A stretch of 64,000 nucleotides of DNA from Kamptonema formosum PCC 6407 (GCF_000332155.1 NZ_KB235904.1:1926248-1990247), one strand, 5' to 3'. Counted from the stretch's first letter, positions 1 to 8,839 are shown. Notes: generated by a model not told the origin, from the sequence alone. A program made the numbers and translations.

Positions 1-1659
1 CCTAAAACCCGATTTTACCGCACTAGGAATATGGGGATAAGATTGACCTACATCGCCTCTGCCAATTCCATAAACTCCCTCGAAACTCTGTTCTCCAATT
101 CTAGCTCGTACTGCTTTAATGCTCATCCTATTATGGAATAACCAGCCAGCAATTTCTAAGTTGCCACCGTCAATATTCCAGCTAGCAGGTGCATCTAGAG
201 TTAAGAAAAATCGAGGCGATAAGTCCCGCAGGCGACGCTTTAAGTCGAACCATTTTTCCCTGATTTTCCATAATTTAGAAGACTTAATTGCGGCAATTTC
301 GGCGCGAAATTCTTCAGCCTCTAAGCGTGAACGGTCTATTTGCGCCATAATTTCTTTAAATTCTACTTTAGTAGAACCTAGTTCGGTTTCTAGTTCTGCA
401 AATTGAGCGGCAATTTCTTGTAATTGCGCTTCCTTTGCCTCAGCTACTCCCTGAGTCGAACCTAATTCAGTTTCTAATCTCAAAACTTTTGCTAAAGCTT
501 CTTGAAATTGCGCTTCCGTACCTGCTAGCTTTACCTGAGTCGAACCTAATTCAGTTTCTAATCCCAAAACTTTGGCTAAAGCTTCTTGAAATTGCGCCTC
601 AGTACCCGCCAGTTTTACCTGAGTCGAACCTAATTCAGTTTCTAATCCCAAAACCTTCGCCAAAGCTTCTTGAAATTGCGCCTCAGTACCTGCCAATTTT
701 ACCTGAGTCGAACCTAATTCATTTTCTAATTCTCTGACTTTTCCTTGAGCTTCACTAAATTGTTCTTGCCATTGTTTAAGCTCAGATTTAAGAATTTTCT
801 TTTGTTTTTCGAGTTGGCGAATTTCTAGCCAGTCTTGAAAAACCCAAGACTGGGAGGAAGATTGCTTAATAAATTCAGCATCACTTACAGCTATTCCGCT
901 ACCAAGATTTAAGGCTTTCTCCTCAAGTTTACTGTAAAGTTCTAAAGCCTCTGGAAAATATTTATTAATCAAACTAGGTCTATGAGTTTGTAAAATTTCA
1001 TTTACTAATAAAGATTTTTCAAAATTATCTGGTGGCGGTGCGGGTAAATCAACATGAAATTTGCTATTAATTGTTTCTACAAAATCATTAGCTTTATTGC
1101 CAATTGCATAAACATGAGCTAAAAAGCAACGTTCCGGGTATTGCTGATGAAATGCTAATACTTTTCTGTTATAGTGAATCCACATTTTAACAGCAATTTC
1201 CGGGCTATTTAACAAGCTATCATCCGTGGCCCTGCGGTACAAAGAATCTACAACTTCCCAAGGAGAACGATAAACAAATATAACATTGGCATCAGGCAGT
1301 AAATTCAGCCAAAAATTCAAGAAAAGAGTTGTGCGGGGATCTTTCCATCCCCAGAGGGAATAGCCTTTACTTTTGCGGATAATATTTTGAGCTTGTTCTA
1401 CATATTCATCTGTAACTGTAATCTCCGTTTGTAAGGTAGACCCCAAATCATCTATACCTTGGGAGCACAAAACAGCCTTGTGAAACTCCACAAAGTCAAC
1501 ATTTTCAAAATGTCCCTTAACATTACCGTAGGCAGGGCCCACCAAGTTTTCGCCAATATTTACCCCTACTTTCTGAAGGAGAGAAGCTGTTAAAGATGTA
1601 CCGGAGCGGTGCATTCCGGCAATGATAAAAACAGATGATTTAGTCTCAGTTACATTCAT
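1..1659 (-). CDS. Sulfotransferase family protein with coiled-coil repeats (3' end outside window)
   Basis: The minus frame is open from an ATG at 1659 to base 1, giving 553 codons, so the C-terminus lies outside. Near the N-terminus (residues 14-22) is AGMHRSGTS, the PAPS-binding P-loop of sulfotransferases; the next ~240 residues look like that fold. Residues ~290-403 are a heptad-rich coiled coil made of 28-residue repeats (LGSTQVKLAGTE... phase). It is followed by the short basic motif KSSKLWKIREKWFDLKRR, which reappears in the neighbouring methyltransferase, and then by a beta-rich tail. It is the last visible gene of the minus-strand polysaccharide cluster, 39 bp after the methyltransferase. 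Sulfation of an exported glycan is inferred from context. An overlapping plus ORF at 435-737 is a shadow of the repeat. Confidence 0.8.
   Translation of the reverse strand, partial: MNVTETKSSVFIIAGMHRSGTSLTASLLQKVGVNIGENLVGPAYGNVKGHFENVDFVEFHKAVLCSQGIDDLGSTLQTEITVTDEYVEQAQNIIRKSKGYSLWGWKDPRTTLFLNFWLNLLPDANVIFVYRSPWEVVDSLYRRATDDSLLNSPEIAVKMWIHYNRKVLAFHQQYPERCFLAHVYAIGNKANDFVETINSKFHVDLPAPPPDNFEKSLLVNEILQTHRPSLINKYFPEALELYSKLEEKALNLGSGIAVSDAEFIKQSSSQSWVFQDWLEIRQLEKQKKILKSELKQWQEQFSEAQGKVRELENELGSTQVKLAGTEAQFQEALAKVLGLETELGSTQVKLAGTEAQFQEALAKVLGLETELGSTQVKLAGTEAQFQEALAKVLRLETELGSTQGVAEAKEAQLQEIAAQFAELETELGSTKVEFKEIMAQIDRSRLEAEEFRAEIAAIKSSKLWKIREKWFDLKRRLRDLSPRFFLTLDAPASWNIDGGNLEIAGWLFHNRMSIKAVRARIGEQSFEGVYGIGRGDVGQSYPHIPSAVKSGFR
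451..786 (-). repeat. 84-bp tandem repeat inside the sulfotransferase gene
   Basis: Units begin at 451, 535, 619 and 703, exactly 84 bp apart. Each encodes 28 residues, i.e. four heptads of coiled coil. Three units are nearly identical at DNA level and the 703 unit is more diverged. The near identity points to recent unit duplication. Confidence 0.9.
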
Positions 1660-1698
1660 AAATTCTATTCTCTTTAGGGATTCCTAAAGCTATCCTCC

Positions 1699-3228
1699 TC
1701 ATTCATTTTCTCCAGCTAACCCCATCGCCCGCTTAACTCGAAACCATTCCGCTCTCAACTTCCAAAATTTACTACTCTCCATTGCCATAATTCTAGATTG
1801 CGATCGCTCTTTTTCTCCTTGAGTACAGGCTAGCTGAATCTGAGTTTGCTCTAATTGTACCTCAACTGAGGCTAGCTTATTTTCAGTTTGCCCTAATTTT
1901 TTGTGAGTAGACAATAGCTGAGCTTGTGTTTGCTCTAATTGTCTCATCGCCGCAGATAGCTCAGTTTCAGTTTGCTCCAGTTTTTTCTGGGTAAATAATA
2001 GCTGACTTTGAGTTTGTTCCAGTTTAGCTTCAGTCGAGAGAGTCTTAGCTGCCGATTCCTTCAGTTTCAGAAGCGATTCTAGAGTACAATTTTCTATTAT
2101 CCATTCCAGACCGCAATTATTGATGGCTTTGATCGTCACTATATCCTGCGGTAAAACCTTGTCTTTACCTAAATAACAAGACCAACCTGAAGACAATGCT
2201 CTCTGAGTTTTAAAATATTCAGCCACATCTTCCCGTTCATCAAATGGTCTGCATCTTTGTACAAGCTGACCATTGACAAGCACTTGTACTTCTTCGATGC
2301 TACCCTCATCATTAAAGTCTGCGGCCCAACCTTCTAGGTTAATTGTACCACTACGAGTTCTATATGCAACTTCCAGATAACCTTCCGGGTGATGTTTAAA
2401 GTTCAAACTTGAAAAATCTTTGACTTTTTCATTACTTACTAAATACAAGTCTTGATATCTACTAATTCCTTTTGGGATGCGATGAACAACTGCTTTGCCA
2501 TCGCTAACCCGATCGATAATTTTAGTGATATATTCCTCAGTTACATAGGTAGTTCCATATTCTTCTTTATCTAAAGATCGACTTTCACTCAAGGGACTAA
2601 AAACAATTCCTGAATCTGGTACTTCCACATGAGCAGGTAAAAGTTCCATGTCCAGTACGCTGAACATAATTAGACCTTGAGGTAATAGTAAATCATATAA
2701 ATTTTGCATCCAATTTACAAAAGTTTTTTCCGGCATATGACTGAAGAAAGAACAAGCCAAAATACAATCAAACTTCTGCTCAACTGCATAATCTCCGGGA
2801 TTTGTAGTTGAGACAATACCATTGACACCAAAATATTCTTTTTGGAACTTAACCGCATTGGCGTAGATATCGGAAACCCAAATCTGTTTTGGGGGCAATT
2901 CTTGGATTAAAAAACGAGTAAAACGACCGTAACCGCAGGCAAAATCAAGGAAAGATGATACATTCTCAAATTTATCGAAATGCCATTCAACAACTTGTTT
3001 AACTGAATCTAAAATCCGGCGACCAATAGCATAGTAACGAACAACAGCCCGATCGCGGTCGTTATCTAAGTTGCTCAGGCTATATAAATACATTTCATCA
3101 TCTTCGCAGATGTTGGGTTTGAAATCTTCGGGAAACTTAGCTTGATTTTGAATAAATACTTTGACAGCGGAGCTTTCTGGCGAATGTATATTCATTTTGA
3201 CAGTAACTTGCATACTATTATTAAACAA
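1699..3228 (-). CDS. SAM-dependent methyltransferase with C-terminal coiled coil
   Basis: A 509-residue protein. The N-terminal half is a class I SAM-dependent methyltransferase, with motif I FLDFACGYGRFTRFL near residues 93-107 and an acidic motif II (VSDIYAN) after it. A beta-rich segment follows (~residues 285-385). The C-terminal third is a coiled coil of repeats such as LEQTQSQLLFTQKKLEQTE, closed by ESSKFWKLRAEWFRVKR, the same short motif as in the downstream sulfotransferase. The start overlaps the end of the Wzt gene by 8 bp, so translation is probably coupled. A glycan-modifying or chain-terminating methyl transfer would fit a Wzm/Wzt export locus; that role is inferred and the acceptor is unknown. 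Confidence 0.8.
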   Translation of the reverse strand: MFNNSMQVTVKMNIHSPESSAVKVFIQNQAKFPEDFKPNICEDDEMYLYSLSNLDNDRDRAVVRYYAIGRRILDSVKQVVEWHFDKFENVSSFLDFACGYGRFTRFLIQELPPKQIWVSDIYANAVKFQKEYFGVNGIVSTTNPGDYAVEQKFDCILACSFFSHMPEKTFVNWMQNLYDLLLPQGLIMFSVLDMELLPAHVEVPDSGIVFSPLSESRSLDKEEYGTTYVTEEYITKIIDRVSDGKAVVHRIPKGISRYQDLYLVSNEKVKDFSSLNFKHHPEGYLEVAYRTRSGTINLEGWAADFNDEGSIEEVQVLVNGQLVQRCRPFDEREDVAEYFKTQRALSSGWSCYLGKDKVLPQDIVTIKAINNCGLEWIIENCTLESLLKLKESAAKTLSTEAKLEQTQSQLLFTQKKLEQTETELSAAMRQLEQTQAQLLSTHKKLGQTENKLASVEVQLEQTQIQLACTQGEKERSQSRIMAMESSKFWKLRAEWFRVKRAMGLAGENE

Positions 3229-4645
3229 CCTCGCTTTCCTGTTCTTGATTAATGAAATCAGTATTCACAACAGTTAAGCACGGCTCGATTACTAAGTCAA
3301 CAATCCCATTACTCTGAGACTCTGCACAAGGCTGCACTCTAAACATAGCAACATCAACACAGCGATCTAGATAAGTCAGATCGTCATCTACCATTCCTAC
3401 CACGCCAGCATTGAGGAAGTAAACTCCTGGATTTAACAAGCATTTAAAGCGAAAATTTACTGTAACTGTTGTACCTGCTTCAACATATTGCACTGATTGA
3501 GATGCAGCATTTAAGGAAGAACCAGCCAACTCAAAACCGCTAATTGTTTTAATCAACATTCCAAAGCGGACTTTGGAAGTGGATTTAAAGAAAATCACTG
3601 AGTAAGTATAAATATACTCTTGACGACCAATCAAGTGATTAATTACTTTCCCCTTCAGTGTAGTGATGCAAGGATTGATGATTTCTGCACCACGAGAGGG
3701 ATACCTTACCGTCTCAGCCGGGATCATTCCCGGATCGTAAAATTCATAATATTCTATAGGTCTGGGAGTTACTGTCTCTTGCTTAATTTCTCCATTTTTT
3801 GTCTCTAAACTAGAGTGATGATGATTTTCTGCTTCTTGCTTAACTAATTTATTCAATTCCCGGATTTCAGCTTTCAATTCTTCAGCTTTGTCTGGCTCTG
3901 CATAAATCATTTTCTGATATTTAGAAATTACTAACTTCGGAGTATGAGTCAGTAGCAATTCCCCATGATCCATTAAAATTGCCGACTTGCAAAGTTGAGT
4001 AACAGAAGAAGCTGCATGAGAGACAAAAAGAATAGTACCTCCTCTTTCTTGAATGATTTGGAGGCGAGCAAAACATTTACGCTGAAAGGCTTCATCACCT
4101 ACAGAAAGAGCTTCATCAACTACGAGAATATCGGGATCTACGCTAGTGGCAACAGCAAAAGCTAACCTAACAAACATCCCACTAGAGTAAGTTTTGACTG
4201 GCTGATCGATAAAATCGCCGATATCAGCAAAAGCCGCTATTTGATCGAATTTATTTTCAGTTTCTTTTTGATTAAAACCTAGCAATTGAGCATTGAAAAA
4301 TACATTTTGTCGTCCAGTAAATTCAGGATTAAACCCACTTCCCAACTCTAATAAAGCTGAAATTCTGCCTTTGACTTCTACTTCCCCTGTAGTTGGCGTG
4401 AGCGTACCGACAATAATTTGTAACAGCGTACTTTTCCCAGAACCATTACGCCCAACAATACCTAAAGTTTGCCCCTTGGGAATTTGGATATTAATGTCTC
4501 GCAAGGCCCAAAATTCGTCAGCTAGCTTCGTCCCAGGAAAAATCATTTCTTTTAAGCGGTCTACTGGATGTTTGTACCGCTTAAAACATTTGGACACATT
4601 TTTTAGTGAAATTACAGTTTCCGTCATGCCGAGATCAACACTCAC
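3221..4645 (-). CDS. ABC transporter ATP-binding protein with C-terminal carbohydrate-binding domain (Wzt-like)
   Basis: 474 residues. The N-terminal ~250 residues are an ABC ATPase: Walker A GRNGSGKST, signature YSSGM, Walker B ILVVDEALSVGD. After a charged linker (~residues 255-300) comes a ~170-residue beta-rich domain of the Wzt C-terminal type, which in this family recognises the finished polysaccharide before export. It lies 15 bp after the permease gene and overlaps the next methyltransferase by 8 bp, so the three read as one operon. It pairs with the Wzm-like permease to flip a complete surface glycan across the inner membrane. Confidence 0.88.
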   Translation of the reverse strand: MSVDLGMTETVISLKNVSKCFKRYKHPVDRLKEMIFPGTKLADEFWALRDINIQIPKGQTLGIVGRNGSGKSTLLQIIVGTLTPTTGEVEVKGRISALLELGSGFNPEFTGRQNVFFNAQLLGFNQKETENKFDQIAAFADIGDFIDQPVKTYSSGMFVRLAFAVATSVDPDILVVDEALSVGDEAFQRKCFARLQIIQERGGTILFVSHAASSVTQLCKSAILMDHGELLLTHTPKLVISKYQKMIYAEPDKAEELKAEIRELNKLVKQEAENHHHSSLETKNGEIKQETVTPRPIEYYEFYDPGMIPAETVRYPSRGAEIINPCITTLKGKVINHLIGRQEYIYTYSVIFFKSTSKVRFGMLIKTISGFELAGSSLNAASQSVQYVEAGTTVTVNFRFKCLLNPGVYFLNAGVVGMVDDDLTYLDRCVDVAMFRVQPCAESQSNGIVDLVIEPCLTVVNTDFINQEQESEVV

Positions 4646-4660
4646 TCACTCAAAACACCC

Positions 4661-5560
4661 CTACAATACATCAGCAAAGGCAGGACGCAATCGCCGATAC
4701 ACCAAAATGCCTCCGTAAAATACAGCTAGGGAGATTGCGGAGGCTCCTCCCCACTCGGCCCAGTGCTTCACTTCACCCAAAAGTATGATATCGCGATAAA
4801 CTTCTGCGATCGCAGCCAAAGGATTTAGCCACAATATCCAAACTCGCCACTGTTCAGGAATCACAGTCGCAGGATAAACAATAGGGGTTAAATAGAACCA
4901 AAGATTCAGGATAACACCTAAGCTCTGGGGAATATCGCGCAAAAACACCGTTAATCCCGCAGCCAAATACCCCAAACCCGCCGTCAGCAACAACTGCGGT
5001 AGCCAAATCAGCGGCAGCAACCACAAAGTCGCGTCTAGCTTCTGAGACGACACCGCTACAATCGTAATCAACGCAATCAAACCCAAAGAACTCTCAATAA
5101 ACGCCGACAAAATCGGCACCAGTGGCAATAATCCCAAGGGAAACACAACTTTTTTCACTAGATTAGGCTGTCCCATCACTGATACAGCAGCTTTTGTCAA
5201 ACCGCTGGTGAAAGCAGTCCAAGGTAGCAAACCTGCGAACAGCCAAACCCCGAAAGTAATATTGCTATTAGCCGGGAATCCTTGCAGGTTCAGTTTCACC
5301 TTCAGAACAATTGAAAAAACATAGGTATAAATTAGCAGTTGCGATAACTGATTTAGCAGAGGCCACAAGTTACCCAGAATCGACCCTTTGTATTGAGCCT
5401 CCAAATCTCGCCGCACCAAAGTCAGCAGCAAATTAAGTTTTGTTCCTAACGGGGAGGAACCGGGAAACCTAATGCCAGTTCTCCCGGCCTTTTGAACAAA
5501 GCCTTTCATCGATTTCAGCAATTTTTTCACCCTCACCCACAGCCTACACTCACAAGTCAA
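4661..5560 (-). CDS. ABC-2 type polysaccharide export permease (Wzm-like)
   Basis: 299 residues with about six hydrophobic segments and an ABC-2 membrane domain. The cytoplasmic N-terminal stretch ends in LVRRDLEAQYKGSILGNLWP, the hallmark of Wzm/TagG permeases. It is the first gene of the minus-strand operon and partners the adjacent Wzt-type ATPase. Family members move undecaprenyl-linked O-antigen or capsule chains. The start at 5560 is the most upstream ATG; an internal Met at residue 18 is a possible alternative. Confidence 0.87.
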   Translation of the reverse strand: MTCECRLWVRVKKLLKSMKGFVQKAGRTGIRFPGSSPLGTKLNLLLTLVRRDLEAQYKGSILGNLWPLLNQLSQLLIYTYVFSIVLKVKLNLQGFPANSNITFGVWLFAGLLPWTAFTSGLTKAAVSVMGQPNLVKKVVFPLGLLPLVPILSAFIESSLGLIALITIVAVSSQKLDATLWLLPLIWLPQLLLTAGLGYLAAGLTVFLRDIPQSLGVILNLWFYLTPIVYPATVIPEQWRVWILWLNPLAAIAEVYRDIILLGEVKHWAEWGGASAISLAVFYGGILVYRRLRPAFADVL

Positions 5561-5878
5561 ACTTAGATTGCTTGATACCAGCTTTCTATAATACTACCCT
5601 GACCGACTATGCAAGGAGGGGGGATGGGGAGTTTTGAGTTTTGATCTCAAAAAGTCCGAAATTCCGCCATTTCTCGCTCTTGTCTGCTTTCCCCACATCC
5701 CTCTCTCCCTCTGGGCCACTCAAGTCTGTCTCTAGAGATAGGGGAAATTGCAGAATTCCGTTTAAATTGGGAGAAAGTAAAATTACCCGTCCGCAATTTG
5801 GAAATGGTACTCAGCTTAGAAATTCTTCACATATAGAGTGACTGTGGTAGTATCTGGATGGCTTTGAGTGGCTGAGGG
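5561..5878. other. Intergenic region between divergent genes
   Basis: 318 bp separating the minus-strand export operon from the plus-strand oxidoreductase. It should hold both promoters. I see no RNA gene, no strong hairpin and no conserved ORF; the 66-codon ORF here has no recognisable content. Confidence 0.5.
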
Positions 5879-7006
5879 ATGCCAATCAGCTTGATTCCTG
5901 TGGTGGAGGAGAATCCAGGAGTGCTAGATAGGATGTCAGTGGGATACAACGTTTTTGCCCAGCGAGGTCAACCCGAACCCCTTCGCATTGGGGTAATTGG
6001 GGTTGGCAATATGGGCCAACACCACACACGAGTTTTGAGCTTGTTAAAAGATGTCGAACTCGTGGGTGTTTCAGATATTAATGTGGAGCGAGGGATAGAT
6101 GTAGCTAGCAAATACCGAGTTCGCTTTTTTGAGGACTATCGGGATCTGCTAAACCACGTAGATGCAGTTTGCGTCGCTGTCCCTACTCGCTTGCACCACG
6201 CTGTGGGGATGACTTGTCTCCAAGCGGGAATTCACGTATTAATTGAAAAACCGATAGCTGCGAGTATCTCGGAGGCTGAATCTCTGGTAAATGCTGCTGC
6301 ACAGTCGCACAGTATTTTGCAGGTTGGCCACATCGAACGCTTTAATCCAGCCTTTCAGGAACTCGGCAAAGTGCTGAAAACTGAAGAGCTACTGGCTTTA
6401 GAAGCTCATCGCATGAGTCCGTATTCTCAGCGGGCCAACGATGTATCGGTGGTTTTGGATTTAATGATCCATGACATTGACTTGTTACTGGAATTGGCGG
6501 CCGCACCAGTGGCTAATCTCACTGCTAGCGGTAGCCGTGCTTCTGACTCCGGCTATTTAGATTACGTAACAGCTACTTTGAACTTTGCGAATGGGATTGT
6601 GGCTACCCTGACTGCAAGCAAGGTGACGCACCGCAAGTTGCGTTCGATTGTAGCTCACTGCAAAAATTCTCTGACGGAGGCTGATTTTCTCAATAATGAA
6701 ATCTTGATTCACCGACAAACGACGGCTAATTATGTGACTGATTACGGTCAGGTACTTTACCGTCAGGATGGGTTAATTGAGAAGGTTTACACCAGCAATA
6801 TTGAACCACTTCATGCAGAATTGGAACATTTTGTCAACTGCGTGCGTGGTGGCAATCAGCCTTCTGTCGGGGGAGAACAGGCTCTTAAAGCTCTGCGCCT
6901 AGCGAGTTTAATTGAGCAAATGGCTCTCGATGGTCAAGCTTGGTCGTTGCAAGAAGATTCAGAATACAATTTGAATTCTTCAGCGGTTAAAATTGTTAGT
7001 GGTTAA
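5879..7006 (+). CDS. Gfo/Idh/MocA family oxidoreductase
   Basis: 375 residues. The Rossmann NAD(P) motif VIGVGNMGQHHTR begins near residue 40. The family signature EKPIAA (~residue 127) and the HIERFNPAF segment (~residue 157) follow, then a C-terminal alpha/beta substrate domain. The HIERFNPA form is typical of sugar-nucleotide 3-dehydrogenase-like members, so a role in making a modified nucleotide sugar for the neighbouring polysaccharide locus is plausible; the substrate cannot be read from sequence. An internal ATG at 5933 is an alternative start. The last codons (GTT AGT GGT TAA) merge into a TTAACAG heptamer repeat. Confidence 0.85.
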   Translation: MPISLIPVVEENPGVLDRMSVGYNVFAQRGQPEPLRIGVIGVGNMGQHHTRVLSLLKDVELVGVSDINVERGIDVASKYRVRFFEDYRDLLNHVDAVCVAVPTRLHHAVGMTCLQAGIHVLIEKPIAASISEAESLVNAAAQSHSILQVGHIERFNPAFQELGKVLKTEELLALEAHRMSPYSQRANDVSVVLDLMIHDIDLLLELAAAPVANLTASGSRASDSGYLDYVTATLNFANGIVATLTASKVTHRKLRSIVAHCKNSLTEADFLNNEILIHRQTTANYVTDYGQVLYRQDGLIEKVYTSNIEPLHAELEHFVNCVRGGNQPSVGGEQALKALRLASLIEQMALDGQAWSLQEDSEYNLNSSAVKIVSG

Positions 7007-7076
7007 CAGTTAACAGTTAACTGTTAACGGCTAATTAAGGGCAGTATGTACCCAATTAAAAACTTTTATATTGGGT
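7007..7076. repeat. TTAACAG/TTAACTG heptamer repeat and spacer
   Basis: The stop codon region of the oxidoreductase runs into short tandem TTAACAG/TTAACTG heptamers (about 7002-7028), which are self-complementary. The same heptamer occurs near 15770, 30540-30720, 47225-47270 and 52470-52500. Confidence 0.7.
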
Positions 7077-7140
7077 GTCATTGCGAGCGAAGCGAAGCAA
7101 TCTCAAGGCCCTGAGATTGCTTCGCTTCGCTCGCAATGAC
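7077..7140. repeat. Perfect 29-bp inverted repeat (palindromic repeat family)
   Basis: Arms at 7077-7105 and 7112-7140 are perfectly complementary around a 6-nt loop. The core is GCGAAGCGAAGCAATCTCA. A diverged relative lies at 57437-57506 and a shorter one (TCATTGCGAGC...) near 25679. It would form a very stable hairpin in RNA and may act as a terminator or be a mobile palindrome. Confidence 0.85.
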
Positions 7141-7189
7141 GACATAGTTATTGCACAATGCTTTAATTACCAACTGCTAGGGGCTAGGG

Positions 7190-7245
7190 GAGCAGGGGAG
7201 CAGGGGAGCGGGGGAGCAGAGGAGATGGGGAAGATGGGGAAGATG
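7190..7245. repeat. G-rich short tandem repeats
   Basis: Runs of GGGGAGCAG and GGGGAAGAT units (AGGGGAGCAGGGGAGC...). They belong to the purine-rich short repeats scattered through this window. The rest of 7141-7306 is AT-rich spacer with AACTAACAACTAAC repeats; no gene is seen. Confidence 0.7.
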
Positions 7246-7306
7246 GGTAATTAGCAATTACTAATTACCAATCAACAACTAACAACTAACAACTAACAAC
7301 TAACAA

Positions 7307-8395
7307 TTACCAATTACCAAATTGTTGTCGGAGAGAATTGGTAATGATTTCGCTGACAAGTTGATTTCCTTGGATGCTCAGATGAATATTGTCTCGATAC
7401 AAGGTGGTTGGGTGCTGAACTGATTTAAAAATAGGAAGAAAATCTAGGTAAAGTATTTGCTCGGTTTGAGTAAATTCGGTAAGGCGGGTTCTGGCTTTAA
7501 TTTCGTAATCACGGGGGTGGCGATCGCTAATTTCCCGCACTAAGGGAGTCATCGCTAGGATAAACTGGGCGTTAACAGAGGTAACTATTGTCTTGATTTG
7601 ACGAATCGCTTCTATGTTGTAACCGACGATATCTCCTCTTTCCTTTTGGGGTAGCTCTAATTCGGGAAGGGGTAGGGATGGCAACAGGTAGCGGGTCAAT
7701 ACTTCTACTATGGCAGAAGGGGGTTTGCGGTTTGGGTAGTTGCGATCGCGTCCCACCACCCAAGAACTAGGAGCTTTAGCAAACAAATCATCTGTATTGA
7801 TCAGCAATATTACTGCGATCGCCCCAAAATGACCAAATTTCTCTAAATAAGCTAACTCATTTCGCGGCCCCCAAGAATTAGCGGAAGCATTGAGCACTTC
7901 GACCTTAGACTGGGGAATGGAGGATGGGGAGGATGAGGAAGGTAGGGAGGATAGGGAAGAGAAAGATTTAACTTCCTCATCTCCCCCATCTCCCCCATCT
8001 CCCTCATCTCCCCCATCTCCCCCATCTCCCCCATCTCCCCCATCTCCCTCATCTCCCTTTCCTTGGGCTAAAAGTTGTGCCATCATTTCTGAGATAGTAT
8101 GTAAGCGATCTGTCCACCAACCGCCATTAGCGATCGAATCTCCCAGCAGTAAAATCCGGCGAGTTGACACCGCAGGTATTGGCGTTATTGGAGGGTTACG
8201 CATGGAATGCTGGTTAATTTCAATCCGATTGCCAAATCGCCTGACACTCTGGTTAGGGGCTAACAGATAACCGCAGTCGGAATCTGCAATGTAAATCAGG
8301 GGATTGCCAAAGCCAAAGAACACCCGGAGACTTACTTCTACTACCACTAGCAATGATGCGGCGATCGCTAAAATAATCAGAGAAACTTTCACCAA
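7307..8395 (-). CDS. SGNH/GDSL-type hydrolase-like membrane-anchored protein with in-frame repeat insertion
   Basis: 362 residues. A hydrophobic N-terminal segment (~residues 4-22) suggests a membrane anchor. LLLGDSIANGG (~residue 85) carries the GDS motif of SGNH hydrolases, and RDNIHLS near the C-terminus matches the catalytic Asp-x-x-His block. Residues ~110-160 are a low-complexity Gly/Asp tract followed by a Ser-rich tract, encoded by a purine/pyrimidine repeat at 7913-8066 that interrupts the hydrolase domain before the SWGPRNE block. Function is probably esterase or acyl transfer on an envelope glycan (inferred). Whether the enzyme still works with the insert is unknown. Confidence 0.72.
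   Translation of the reverse strand: MVKVSLIILAIAASLLVVVEVSLRVFFGFGNPLIYIADSDCGYLLAPNQSVRRFGNRIEINQHSMRNPPITPIPAVSTRRILLLGDSIANGGWWTDRLHTISEMMAQLLAQGKGDEGDGGDGGDGGDGGDEGDGGDGGDEEVKSFSSLSSLPSSSSPSSIPQSKVEVLNASANSWGPRNELAYLEKFGHFGAIAVILLINTDDLFAKAPSSWVVGRDRNYPNRKPPSAIVEVLTRYLLPSLPLPELELPQKERGDIVGYNIEAIRQIKTIVTSVNAQFILAMTPLVREISDRHPRDYEIKARTRLTEFTQTEQILYLDFLPIFKSVQHPTTLYRDNIHLSIQGNQLVSEIITNSLRQQFGNW
7913..8066. repeat. 9-bp-unit purine/pyrimidine repeat inserted in frame in the hydrolase gene
   Basis: On the plus strand a purine arm (GGATGGGGAGGATGAGG...) is followed by TTTAACTTCCTCATC and then about ten TCCCCCATC/TCCCTCATC units. The arms can pair into a hairpin. The 9-bp unit keeps the host reading frame open. 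The same element is in the DUF2079 gene at 54910-55070, in the opposite orientation relative to coding sense. Confidence 0.85.
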
Positions 8396-8531
8396 TAGCT
8401 TTAAGGAAGAAGAACTACAGGTATAAATCAGATTTTAGAGCGTTTTAGGCGAAGTTATGAATAAGGATACCGCAAGCGAGGGCGGCGTTACGGATACCTT
8501 TAAGGCATTCCTGGCGACCTTCTGATCGAAC

Positions 8532-8562
8532 AAAGCCCCTCTGATTTCCTCAGAGGGGCTTT
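8532..8562. terminator. Rho-independent-type hairpin
   Basis: A 13-bp perfect stem (AAAGCCCCTCTGA with its complement) around TTTCC, ending in a short T run on each strand. It lies just upstream of the IS relic and could insulate btpA from upstream transcription. Confidence 0.75.
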
Positions 8563-8599
8563 AATTTAGATAAACTAGGTTACTAGAGAGAACTCTCAG

Positions 8600-8839
8600 A
8601 CTCTAATATTGAATCGGGACTTAAACGCAGCGATTAATCTGACCGAGGCCCCCGATTGAAAAAGTAAGGCTAGTTCAGCCTAAACTAAACGCCTGTGGAC
8701 TGGAAGGAGCCGACTCCCCAGAATGAAGCAGGAAGCCAACATTAAGTCTGAGTCGTCAGATTTGAGTAAGTTTGGTGGAACGAATATTCGGAGCGAAATC
8801 TCCAAAGAATCCTACCCTCTCAAGGGGTGGGAGTGTCAA
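8600..8839 (+). mobile_element. IS200/IS605-type relic: TnpB C-terminal remnant plus right-end-like hairpin
   Basis: From 8612 the plus strand reads NRDLNAAINLTEAPD and then stops, matching the C-terminal DRDLNAAINL block of TnpB transposon nucleases. After a frame change, TPVDWKEPTPQNEAGSQH resembles a TnpB tail. At 8811-8831 CCTACCC...GGGGTGGG can form the short imperfect hairpin expected near an IS200/IS605 right end, followed by GAGTGTCAA. No tnpA and no intact tnpB remain. The relic abuts btpA and supplies 47 spurious codons to the longest btpA ORF. Confidence 0.65.

Noticed and set aside
435-737. Plus ORF with LPESNLIQFLI repeats
   Set aside because: It is the antisense shadow of the 84-bp coiled-coil repeats in the minus-strand sulfotransferase.
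7852-8270. Low-complexity ORFs on both strands (MREMGEMGEM, SSPPSPPSP)
   Set aside because: Alternative-frame readings of the purine/pyrimidine repeat in the hydrolase gene.
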